In this document: one piece after another, positions 55,660 to 64,000 of the stretch
Layout of the letters: each line of letters begins with the position of its first letter
Numbering within the stretch: position 1 is the stretch's first letter
The notes under the pieces: model-generated
Told to the model about the DNA's origin: nothing
Seen by the model: only the letters and a program-made list of their open reading frames with translations
The model's database searches: none
Assembly: GCA_000750105.3 (NCBI GenBank)
Contig: JPHH03000058.1
Span: 1-64,000, forward strand
Source of the DNA: Tolypocladium sp. Sup5 PDA-1
Taxonomy: Eukaryota > Ascomycota > Sordariomycetes > Hypocreales > Ophiocordycipitaceae
Reading direction: 5' to 3'
DNA: 64,000 nt
Translations under genes and position numbers: made by a program

Positions 55660-56748
55660 ATGGATGCCATTTTTGCGATAGGCTCCAATGGATCTAGCCA
55701 GTTAGGCATCGGCCACAAGGAAGATGTCTCCGTGCCCAAGCAAGTCCAGTTTGAGCCAAATCCACCATCCTCACCCATCGTCAAGGTTGCCGCCGGCGGG
55801 AACCATACGCTTCTTCTCACCCGGTCTGGCCAGCTTTACCAGAGCGGCGACCCGGCGAGCGGCGCCTGTGGAATAACGTCTGAGCCAAGCGTGCCGTTAT
55901 TTCAAGAAATTTGTCTCAGCAAAGACCCGGTGCGACAAACAGGACACATCGACTTGATAGCAGCAACCTGGGAAGCCTCCTTCGTTGTTGCGAGAGATCA
56001 CGACGGCAAGAGAACGAAACTATTCAGCTTCGGATCGGGCATGAAGGGAGAACTGGGCTCTGGAGAGCTCATCGTGCGGACGCCGACAGCGACCCAGTTC
56101 AAAGACTTCCCTCCCGCTGGAACCGAGATTGTTGACTTGGCCGCCTGTATGGGACATGCCGTTGCTGTACTAAGCAACGGTGACGCATACGGCTGGGGCA
56201 ATTGCCGGAAATCACAGATCGGAGATCCAGGAGCCGTAGTCTATTCACCTCGCAAGATCGACGACATTGGTTTCAAGGTAGCTCGAGCGGTCTGCGCGAA
56301 AGAGTCTACATGTTTCTTCGGAGAACCTGAAAGCGGAAACATTCGTGTTTTGGGATCAGACAAGTGGGAGCTATCTTCCAAAGCCCCTGCAACTGCCCCC
56401 TCATGGATCGACGTTGGAGCCAGCTGGGGCGACATCTACATCCTGCGGAAGGATGGCTACTTGCAGGGCTGGGGCCGGGATGACCACGGCCAGCTTCCGC
56501 CTCCAAATCTTCCCCGTCTTAAAAGGATCGCCATTGGTAGCGAGCATGCCGTTGCGCTTTCAGCAGACGGCGAAGTCCTTGCGTGGGGATGGGGCGAGCA
56601 CGGGAACTGCGGCCCGCAGGTTGATGACAACAACGTCAAAGGCCGGTGGAATGTCATTGCGTCGCCAAAATTCATACCCCCAGGCTGTCAGATCGATCGC
56701 ATAGGCGCCGGATGTGCTACCAGCTGGGTCTGCATCACGGGTAGCTGA
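55660..56748 (+). CDS. RCC1-repeat (β-propeller) protein, Ats1-like
   Basis: Intronless, 362 residues, built almost entirely of RCC1-type blades: IFAIGSNGSSQLGIGHKEDV, KVAAGGNHTLLLTRSGQLYQ, LFSFGSGMKGELGSGE, DLAACMGHAVAVLSNGDAYG, GYLQGWGRDDHGQL, IAIGSEHAVALSADGEVLAW and the closing IGAGCATSWVCITG. The size and lack of other domains suggest the small fungal group containing yeast Ats1 (linked to tubulin and tRNA wobble modification) rather than the nuclear Ran exchange factor. The start is the first ATG; the frame is open upstream but has no earlier ATG. The stop lies 59 bp from the Rad9 stop on the other strand. Confidence 0.88.
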   Translation: MDAIFAIGSNGSSQLGIGHKEDVSVPKQVQFEPNPPSSPIVKVAAGGNHTLLLTRSGQLYQSGDPASGACGITSEPSVPLFQEICLSKDPVRQTGHIDLIAATWEASFVVARDHDGKRTKLFSFGSGMKGELGSGELIVRTPTATQFKDFPPAGTEIVDLAACMGHAVAVLSNGDAYGWGNCRKSQIGDPGAVVYSPRKIDDIGFKVARAVCAKESTCFFGEPESGNIRVLGSDKWELSSKAPATAPSWIDVGASWGDIYILRKDGYLQGWGRDDHGQLPPPNLPRLKRIAIGSEHAVALSADGEVLAWGWGEHGNCGPQVDDNNVKGRWNVIASPKFIPPGCQIDRIGAGCATSWVCITGS

Positions 56749-56807
56749 ACCGTGTCATCCTTGAAGCTGAAAGCAAAACCGCGTCGTTTCCCACTCAAGC
56801 AATAGCC

Positions 56808-58430
56808 TCAGTCGGGAAAGAGTGCCAGGCTCTTAACGTCTGACAGCTTCTGGGTCGGTTCCAAATATGTCGACTCGGCCTGCGTAGGTTCGGGACGTTC
56901 TGGGTCGGCCGTTTGCCTCTCCTCTGCTCGGCTGATATGCATGGCAGAAGGATTCTGTCAAAGTCAGTGTGCAGTTCCAAAGAAGGGAAGACGCGCATAA
57001 CACTCACAGGGTCAGCGCTATGGTCCCATTCCAATCTTGCGTCCTCCTCGGCATCTTCTTCCTCATCTCGAACTGGCTCCCAACCGTCGTCGTCCACGAA
57101 CAAGCTCTCTGATCGCAAGGTGGGCGGGGGCGGCCTCTGTGACGGCCGCAAATCAAAAGCACCGATACGCGAGGCGCTGGCTCTAGCAGCACTCAGACGC
57201 GGTGTCGGGTTTGGCGGTGGCGGCCTTGAGGCTACAGGCAGCATTGGCTGCGGTCCCGACTGAGGTTGCGGCTGCTGCGGCGCCTCGGATGGGGCGACAC
57301 TCGTCCTACGGGACGTTGCCTCCAAACGAGGTCCAGTGTTCTGCGCAGCGTTCTTGCGGCCTTTCTTGGTCTTTTGGTTTGGGTTGCTGCCGCGCTCGCC
57401 GACAGTCATTATGAGAAACTCGCACGAGATGGCATCGCTCGAGTAGGAGAGCTGAATGGGCCGGGCGGGTAGAGAATATCGGGCTGACAGGGGATTGCCT
57501 GTGCTGCCGGCGTGTTGGATGATGGCACGGAAGTCTTTGACGGAAATGACAATGTGAAGCTTGTCTTCCACCTCAATGTCATCAAATTCATCCACCTCAA
57601 CAGCAATGGATGTTTGCAACGGCTTCTTCAGAACAGCTAGTGTCGAATGGTCAGCGTCCATGGCCAGGACAGTCAAGTCAGCAGAAGTTACGTACCGTCT
57701 TCGCTCACTGTCTTCTCGCTGAAGCAGGTGAAGTTGACATGATCGCCGTCTGTATTGATATCGAGATACTCAATTCCTGGGCCAAAATGGTCCATCAACT
57801 GCCGAAGCGTCCTGGACGATATTGTCCAGTGGTGCGGAGCATCCTGCCTGCTGAACTTGGCATGCACGGGGACAGCCACCTCGAAGGGCAGACGATGGGT
57901 CGACGTCAAGCCGTTTCTGAATACAATTCGAGCGATGAAGCGACTCTTGACGCCTTCCCCATCTTCAATAGCAACGTCGCACCTCTCGATGAGCGTCTGC
58001 TTCTCTGCGTCCCTCTGGGTATCGACGCTTGAACGGCTCCTAAAGAGTGATATGAGGGCCTGGGCTCACTGTTTAGCAGCTGGACAACAGCGTACTCTGC
58101 GGGAGATCTGTACTAACCCGAATGTACAGGTTGCAGTAGAATCTTTCGCGGAATTGCCCGCTGGCCTGGTACTGGTATCGGGAGAAGAACTTGTTGGTCG
58201 CAAACCTGAAGCTCGCGTACGCAGATTTGGAGTTGTTGAGGGTTGTGAGAACAAACTGCATTGCGTTCAGCAATCGCGTTTTGAGAAAGTAGGTCCGGGG
58301 TGACCAATTCACGTACGGATTCCTTCCGTGCCTCGAGAGAGACATCGTCACTGAACTTGTTCAGGCAGATGAGGGCGTCGCGGAAGGCAGCGACGCCTTC
58401 TTCGCTCAGAGTAAACGTGAGCACGGCCAT
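56808..58430 (-). CDS. RAD9: DNA-damage checkpoint clamp subunit Rad9/Ddc1
   Basis: Subunit of the Rad9–Rad1–Hus1 (9-1-1) clamp loaded at damaged DNA; its tail recruits the Mec1/ATR activator. Exons 58430–58317, 58255–58118, 58059–57696, 57636–57008 and 56954–56808 give 463 residues. The PCNA-like region (about 1–280) begins MAVLTFTLSEEGVAAFRDAL and includes LNNSKSAYASFRF, FYCNLYIRALISLFRSRSS, VEDKLHIVISVKDFRAIIQH and SARYSLPARPIQLSY. The C-terminal tail is Pro/Ser-rich with an acidic stretch and EWDHSADP. It ends with SDVKSLALFPD, as in other fungal Rad9 proteins. The acceptor at 58256 was chosen to give FVLTTLNNSKSAY in frame. Confidence 0.93.
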
Positions 58431-58434
58431 GTTG

Positions 58435-59677
58435 TGTATCTTGGCAGCCGGTCGAGGCCGCAGCGGCTCAACGCGCGTGGTTCAACATGGCACTCTGTGT
58501 GGTTGCTTGTCTTGAGTGACAGGATGGCAGTCGTTGAGTCTCGTCCTCGGTCGCGATGCAGGTGGGTGCAGCTACACAGTGCTAGTGGGACGCGACCGAC
58601 TGTCCCGATACATGCATAACGGCTGCCCATTTGTTAGTGCTCCATGCAGGTAACTTACATCCGCCCGAACGTGGAAGCTCGACAACTCAACGGTCATTTG
58701 AAATTTGCTGTAATAGCCAGTTGCAAGCAAGAAGAGTACTCCGTACAGGTGGAAACGTTGCTCGTTGGGGCTCGCGTTGCTTTCAAACCTCCCAAGCAGG
58801 TGATGCCCCATCATCCGTGTCATTCATTGCCGTCCCACTCCCGCATCCAAGATGGCTGCTCATCGCCGCTTGAAGCAGGAAAACTTTCCCAGCGAAAACC
58901 TCCACGGCCCACGTCGCATTCCGTGACGGTCAACGTGGACACTGGTGCCGACATGTCGGCCGCCGATGCCTCTCGACCAAAAGAGACCCATGACTGCGTC
59001 GTAGGTGGTGTTATTGGTGTATTGCTTGCCGGCTGTTGGCTTCGAGACAACTAGAGGCACCGTCAGCAAAGACTCGTCCGTCTTGGAGTCCGCAGGCAGA
59101 ATGCGTACAGAATGCGTACAGAATGCGGCTTGTTTACTTTCTTGGTTCAAAGAAAGAAGTGTTGTTGTTGTGACGATTCCCCAGCACCAGACGAGTGCTT
59201 CCTGCCAGGTTATGCCAGCGGAGGGCGGCTACGTCAAGGCACACAATGACGTATGTCCTGGTCTGGCTGTGTCAAGGTTAGGGGACCTCAAACGAGTTGT
59301 GGCGCAAACAGTCCATCTCCCTCCGCAGATCCTGGCTTGCCTGGCGACTGACTCTGCACCAACCACGCAATCATGGCAACATGGCTAGCTTGGCTAGGTA
59401 CTGGGCTGCCTCCCAACTCCTCGATCGTGGCTACCAGTGCTACTCGAAGCCACAAGCCTTGACGTCGTGGCCCAAGCCCGCCGCAGCCTGGACCAAGACG
59501 GCCGCCAATCACGGACCGCGCAACAGACGACAATCCCAACAACACACTTGAGGCGCAGCAGTGATGCTTGGTCCAGCTTCTATTTTCACGCTGATTTACT
59601 ACCGATTCGCCACACCTCCGAGAAACGCTCTGGCGGACAGAGCGTACGTGAGTCCCACGCAAAGACGTCGCACAACC
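58435..59677. other. Intergenic between Rad9 promoter and chitinase 3' end
   Basis: No gene recognised. It holds one TACTCCGTA motif near 58735 and a tandem repeat of AGAATGCGTAC at about 59098–59129. Confidence 0.55.
59098..59129. repeat. Tandem repeat of the 11-mer AGAATGCGTAC
   Basis: Almost three head-to-tail copies, the last one incomplete. Confidence 0.85.
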
Positions 59678-60875
59678 TCAGGCGTCTGAGAGCAGCGTCG
59701 CATATCCTGCAGCCACCAGGCTGTCCGTTCCCGGCCTGTCCCCGGCTCCGGTCCAGTAAAAGAGACCCATTGCCTTTGCGTATCTGGCCTTTGCGGCGAC
59801 TGTGCTGGGCACATCGAACGAAACGAAGCCCTTACCGTCCTGAGCATCGACAAACGAAGCTGCTGCCATGGCCTCATCTACATGTGCCCCGGCAAGCCAC
59901 AAGTCCGGCACGTCGCAGTAGCCCATCTCACCGGCCTCGGAAAGAAAAGCTTCCCCGTGTCCTTGTGCGTGGGGAAAGTAGCGCGCATATACCGGTATGC
60001 CGAGAAGCACCTTCTTGCTCGGTACTCCCCTGGACCACACGATCTCACCCCCGCTGGAGCAAGACGCCGTGAGATTCGGGTGGGCGGTACCGGACTCGTC
60101 CATCGGGGCCAGAAGCTGCGCATGGTGGCCATATACCTTTGTCCTGTTGCCTGTTAAGTCATAGGCCATGAGGTTGAGGAAATCCAGAAAGGCGGGTGCT
60201 TCTCCAGGTCGATGTTCCTCGGGCAGTATTCAGCCACGGGCAAGGCCGTGGTGACCAGATAATCGGGTGATAGAAGCGCATCCCGGGCTACACGGAGGAG
60301 CTCTACAAAGTCTCGGCCCTGCTCCGGCGTTGTTGGATGCTCCCAATCCACTGGATCAGTCCCTCGGCTTGTTAGTTTACACGGTGCCCAAGGCGCAGAG
60401 AAGGGAGGGGCAACCGACTATCGATTCCGTCGAGATTGTGGCGGTCACAGAACTCGCGAGCCTGTCTCGCAAAAGTTTGCCGGGAGGCTTCGTTGGCTGC
60501 AAGAACGGGGAAGTCGGCGCTCGCACTGGCTCCTCCCAGGGACACCAAGGTCTTGAGATGCGGATTCTTGCACTTCAGCTCGGCAAGGGCAGAGAGACAT
60601 CCCTTTTCGCCGTCGACGTCCTTGTCCAAGTCGGCCCACTCATCGAGCAATCAATTACCAGACTACCAGGGAGTCGATCAGGAGAAGGCTCTAAACTTCT
60701 CGCTCCCTGGGCACACGGTTAGATGCTTATGACTCTCGTGAGGTGCCTTTGGCCCTTACCCGACGAAGGCATAGAACACGTGGGTGACGATCTCAGCCTG
60801 GAGACTCGAAGGAGGCCTCTCCTTGTACACGGTCCAGGACGAATAGTATACCGCGTTCACAACGGGGCTAGACAT
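59678..60875 (-). pseudogene. GH18 chitinase, apparently frameshifted
   Basis: A glycoside hydrolase family 18 endochitinase of the type without signal peptide. Exon 1 (60875–60760) encodes MSSPVVNAVYYSSWTVYKER and VTHVFYAFVG. The next segment (about 60650–60419) encodes DEWADLDKDVDGEKGCLSAL, LVSLGGASASADFP and LDGID. The intron 60418–60351 (GTCGGT…CAG) joins it to MDWEHPTTPEQGRDF, restoring the catalytic DxxDxDxE with Glu. Two defects are visible. Exon 1 cannot be joined in frame to the DEWAD segment, which has a TGA at 60653–60651 just before it. Near 60204–60191, between NIDLEK and FLDFLNLMAYDLTG, the frame shifts by one base with no possible intron. Downstream coding is intact to the stop. 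It may be a decaying gene or contain assembly indels. A short upstream ORF overlaps the start. Confidence 0.8.
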
Positions 60876-60879
60876 TCAT

Positions 60880-62289
60880 TCCTCTGTTGGCACTGCTGTG
60901 TCGCTGATTTTGGAAACAATCTGTTCCGATCCTTTCATGAGGAGGTGTGCAGAGGAAGGCCAGCGAGGCCAGAGCACGAACCAGATAACCCCGCAGCTTC
61001 AAGCCAACCGCTGCGGCAATGATGCCACCTCCCCGCGCTAACGCTACGCGAACGCGGCGCTATCGATATAGAGGCGGGATAGTCTAGCGGACTTATTATA
61101 TAGTTTAGAAGATGGATGTTGTATATGCTGCACCACGGAGACGAGCTGCAGGCGGCGAGTTGAACACTCCACCTCGGCATCAACTCTATTCGATCTACGG
61201 CTACACATCCCCGAAGTCGGACTATCTCGGCTTTGTACCAACACAGAAATACGAAGTCACTCGCTCACAAAGGTGAAGAGTGTTCGAGGTGGAGGTTCTT
61301 ATGCGTGGCAGTTGGACAGCAACGTGTTGATCACCGGCTCAAACTTCATCATGGACCAGACGAGTTTCTTGATAGGGAAGCTATATTGCCCGAGAGATGG
61401 ATATGGAAACCTGTTGTGCCTTCAATGAGGCCAAGCGGCCGAGCCAACGCAACACGACTCTGTCACACGCACAGAGGGCGTGCCCGGTGTTACACAAGCC
61501 TCAAGCCTGGTATTTTCAAACAAGTGCCGAACCAGCCTGAATAGCGGATGCATCATCATTTTCCCTGTCTCGGCTAGCCGCATTGCACTGCCAACGGCGA
61601 CCCGGAGTACCGGGTACGACTACGTACTCGTACACATGTGTGCAGGCCGTGTTGGTTCTGCTCGGTCGCAACTGGGCTTCGACCAAGTCATACATGATAG
61701 GACGGGACAGGAGGCATCGGTCAGTGCGTTACCTGATGCGCAGCACGCGGCGCGGGTGCGCTGCTAACCAAGCTTGCGATTCACAAGTTGCGGGAGCGAG
61801 GCCGTGTGGGAAGCAACATTGCCGGCATGAAGAGACCAGGCTAACCCCAAAGAAGACAATTGAAGTCGCCTTGCCCACGGGTTGCAAATGTGTGCTTGCG
61901 CCTGTATGGTCCCTTCGTTTACTTCTTTGGCTGTAGAGCCAACAACGTCGTCTGGGGTATCATGCGGCCCAGAGCCAGGCTCAGGATTCATACCGTGGGA
62001 GACTTTAGTAGTACATTCAACTTCGTTGAAATTTAGCGGAATGAGTTCAGACGGCAAGATTCCGCTCGGCGCCGTGGGAGCCAACTAGCCTCGGCCATTC
62101 TCATCAAACGTCCCGAAGCGATGGGAAGATGAATATGTAACTTACCAGCGAGGCCCTCCTCGCCGTTGCTCACAGCCCCCTTCCGATGATATAAAAGGGT
62201 CTTGTCTCGCTTTCCAGTTCATCGCTTGCCCTTGCCTTAGACTCTCGGTCCCAGACAGCCTCAAGAAACACGAACTGTGGCACACGACG
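60880..62289. other. Intergenic with an AT-rich patch and esterase promoter
   Basis: No gene recognised. About 61050–61130 is AT-rich (TATTATATAGTTTAG) inside otherwise balanced DNA and looks like a remnant of a mobile element, though no terminal repeats or coding remnant could be identified. A TACTCGTA motif lies near 61625. Confidence 0.45.
62190..62196 (+). promoter_or_regulatory. TATA box of the carboxylesterase gene
   Basis: TATAAAA, 97 nt upstream of the ATG, followed by a pyrimidine-rich stretch. The position is normal for a fungal core promoter. Confidence 0.6.
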
Positions 62290-62292
62290 GCG

Positions 62293-64000
62293 ATGAAGAC
62301 TCAACTGGTGCTACTTGGAGCTCTTCCATGTGGCCTGTCGTTGGCGAAAAAGGCTTGTCTGCCACAAGTCGACCTTGGCTACGAAGTTCACGAAGCTCTC
62401 GTGTACAACGTAAGGCCGCCTTTTTCTGACCTCCTTTTCTTTTCTTGCCGTCCGTTCCTCTGCTTACCGTCCTTTCCCTTGCTTGCCGAAATTCCGCACC
62501 CCATCTATGAGGCCACTAACAAGAGCAGGAAACGGGCAATACCTACACCTTTAGCAACATTCGTTATGCACAACCTCCACTGGGCGACCTACGCTTCGCT
62601 GCCCCTGTTCCTCCAACGGGCCGCAACCCAGGCGTGCAAAAGGGCAATGAGACACGTACCTGCCCCCAGGCACAGCCGGCCTGGGGCGTCGCAAGCCATG
62701 AATTCGGGATAGCATACCTGCACGGCAACATATCGAACTACAACTACACACGAGCAGGAGAAACGGTGGCCAAGATCAAGTCGGCCCAGCTAAAGTACGA
62801 CATGGGAGACGAGTTCACAGAAGATTGCTTGTTCCTCGACGTCGTTGTCCCAAAGAAGGTATTTGATCGCCGCAAGTCGGCCTGTTACGAAGGCGCCCCT
62901 GTCTTCGTCTGGCTGCACGGCGGCGGCTTCGTCTTTGGGTCCAAGACCGACCCGAACGACGGAGGCAACCCCGCTGGCCTCATCCACGAGAGGCAATAAG
63001 ATGGTTCAGATGGCATCGTCTTCGTCGCGCCCAACTATCGCGTCGGCGCCTTTGGCTAGCTCGCCGGTGCGTCTCTCGATGCCGTCAACGGCACGGCAAA
63101 CGCTGGTCTGCATGACCAGCGGCTGGCCCTCGACTGGGTCCAGAACAACATTCACCTCTTCGGCGGAGACCCCAAGAAGGTGACGCTCGGCGGTTTCTCG
63201 GCCGGGGGCGGAAGCATCGTTCATCACATCACGGCATACGGCGGCGCCAAGGGTCCCGCGCCTTTCCAAAGGGCGTTCCTCAACTCGCCCGGCTATCTCA
63301 TGGTTGACTCCAACTTTGAGGTGGAAAACAGAACGCAGACTTTCCTCAGGCTCGCGAATGTCGCCAGCCTCGCCGAGGCGCGTAAGCTGCCCTCCGAAGT
63401 TCTGAGGCGCGCCAACGCGGAGCATGTGCTCAGCTCCGATATTGGGTTCTACTACGGCCCTGCTGTCGACGGAGGCTACGTTCCTGCGCTTCCCAGCCCT
63501 TCCATCATGAGGGGCAACCTGAACAAGGCGTTCAATGGCAAGCCGATAGATCTACTCATCAGCCATGCCGTGTACGAGGGCGGCGAGTACAACGCCCCTT
63601 GGGTCAATACCGACGCCGAGTTCGAGGCTCTCCTTCGCACCCTCTTTCCTTCCATCAGGGACGAGGCTACCGACACCCTTGTCAAGATGTACCCCGGCGA
63701 CAATCCAGTTCGTACCATGAAGCTCTTTCACGACATCGGCTTCACGTGCAACAACAACTGGCTCACTCGCGCGTTCGGCAACAAGACTTACAACTACATG
63801 TACGACATCTACCCCGGGTTCCACGGCTACGACGTACCTTACACCTTCCACGGAAGCCCCGTGCCACCGCTGATAGACGCGCTGTACCCCAGGCCTGCCA
63901 TCACTCTGCAGAGATACCTCACCAACTTTGTCAAGACGGGCGACCCCAACGGCAAGGGGCTGCCGCCGTTCCCGCAGCAGGGCCACAACGCGAGCATGAA
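62293..64000 (+). pseudogene. Type-B carboxylesterase/lipase with two premature stops, cut by window end
   Basis: A secreted α/β-hydrolase of the carboxylesterase type B family. Exon 1 (62293–62409) starts with a signal peptide-like MKTQLVLLGALPCGLSLA. Intron 62410–62528 leads to an exon that stays in one frame to the window edge. Visible are YTFSNIRYAQPPLGDLRFAA, EDCLFLDVVVP, the oxyanion-hole WLHGGGFVFGS, VFVAPNYRVGAFG and AGLHDQRLALDWVQNNIHLF. The nucleophile region is VTLGGFSAGGGSIVHHITAY (GFSAG instead of the usual GESAG) and further on PFQRAFLNSP. The frame is broken by TAA at 62997–62999 and by TAG at 63057–63059, where the family has an aromatic residue. There are no frameshifts. The catalytic His region lies beyond the window. 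The inactivation looks recent because the rest is intact. Confidence 0.85.

Noticed and set aside
62997..63059. Explaining the two esterase stops by an intron
   Set aside because: No GT donor and AG acceptor pair removes both stops while keeping the conserved VFVAPNYRVGAFG segment.
1..64000. CRISPR arrays, bacterial-type operons, integrases or a secondary-metabolite cluster
   Set aside because: No regularly spaced repeats, no polycistronic arrangement, and no polyketide, peptide-synthetase or terpene genes. Intron-bearing genes mark this as fungal nuclear DNA.

Overview
This window reads as nuclear DNA of a filamentous ascomycete fungus, most likely a Sordariomycete and probably in or near the Hypocreales. 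Genes carry many short GT–AG introns (about 50–80 nt, with CTAAC/CTGAC branch sites). Coding exons are GC-rich. The gene set includes a NADPH-oxidase regulator (NoxR), an alternative NADH dehydrogenase, a Mpv17/PMP22-family protein resembling the Woronin sorting protein, and a fungal GH18 chitinase. The class call is an inference from protein similarity recalled by eye; no database was searched.

Layout. Positions 1–11,000 contain no gene I can support; they hold microsatellites and a dispersed palindromic micro-motif. From 11.1 to 34.8 kb there are eight conserved genes: a Dbp2-type RNA helicase (-), an external NAD(P)H dehydrogenase (-), a single-pass membrane protein (+), a bifunctional HMP/HMP-P kinase-TenA protein (-), a Rictor/Avo3/Ste20 TORC2 subunit (-), uricase (+), mitochondrial ribosomal protein uL13m (-) and the copper chaperone for SOD1 (+). 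A second gene-poor stretch covers 34.8–39.2 kb. From 39.2 to 58.4 kb come ten genes: NoxR (+), mitochondrial glutamyl-tRNA synthetase (-), a class A DnaJ with a CaaX tail (+), ESCRT-II Snf8/Vps22 (+), the Mpv17/PMP22-family protein (-), a cysteine-containing protein of unknown function (+), prephenate dehydrogenase (-), an RCC1-repeat protein (+) and the Rad9 checkpoint clamp subunit (-). The right end (59–64 kb) looks decayed: a GH18 chitinase with a frameshift, an AT-rich patch, and a carboxylesterase with two premature stops.

The genes do not form an obvious pathway or metabolite cluster; they look like ordinary housekeeping synteny between faster-evolving intergenic DNA. The items most worth a second look are the dispersed TACTCCGTA/TACGGAGTA and TACGAGTA palindromes, the long Dbp2 intron at the ASRGI|D position, a uricase without a C-terminal peroxisomal signal, a GC–AG intron that decides whether the DnaJ protein gets its CaaX box, a stop-free 54-nt candidate intron in noxR, and the pair of inactivated secretory or hydrolytic genes at the right edge. 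I found no CRISPR array, tRNA, rRNA or intact transposase.
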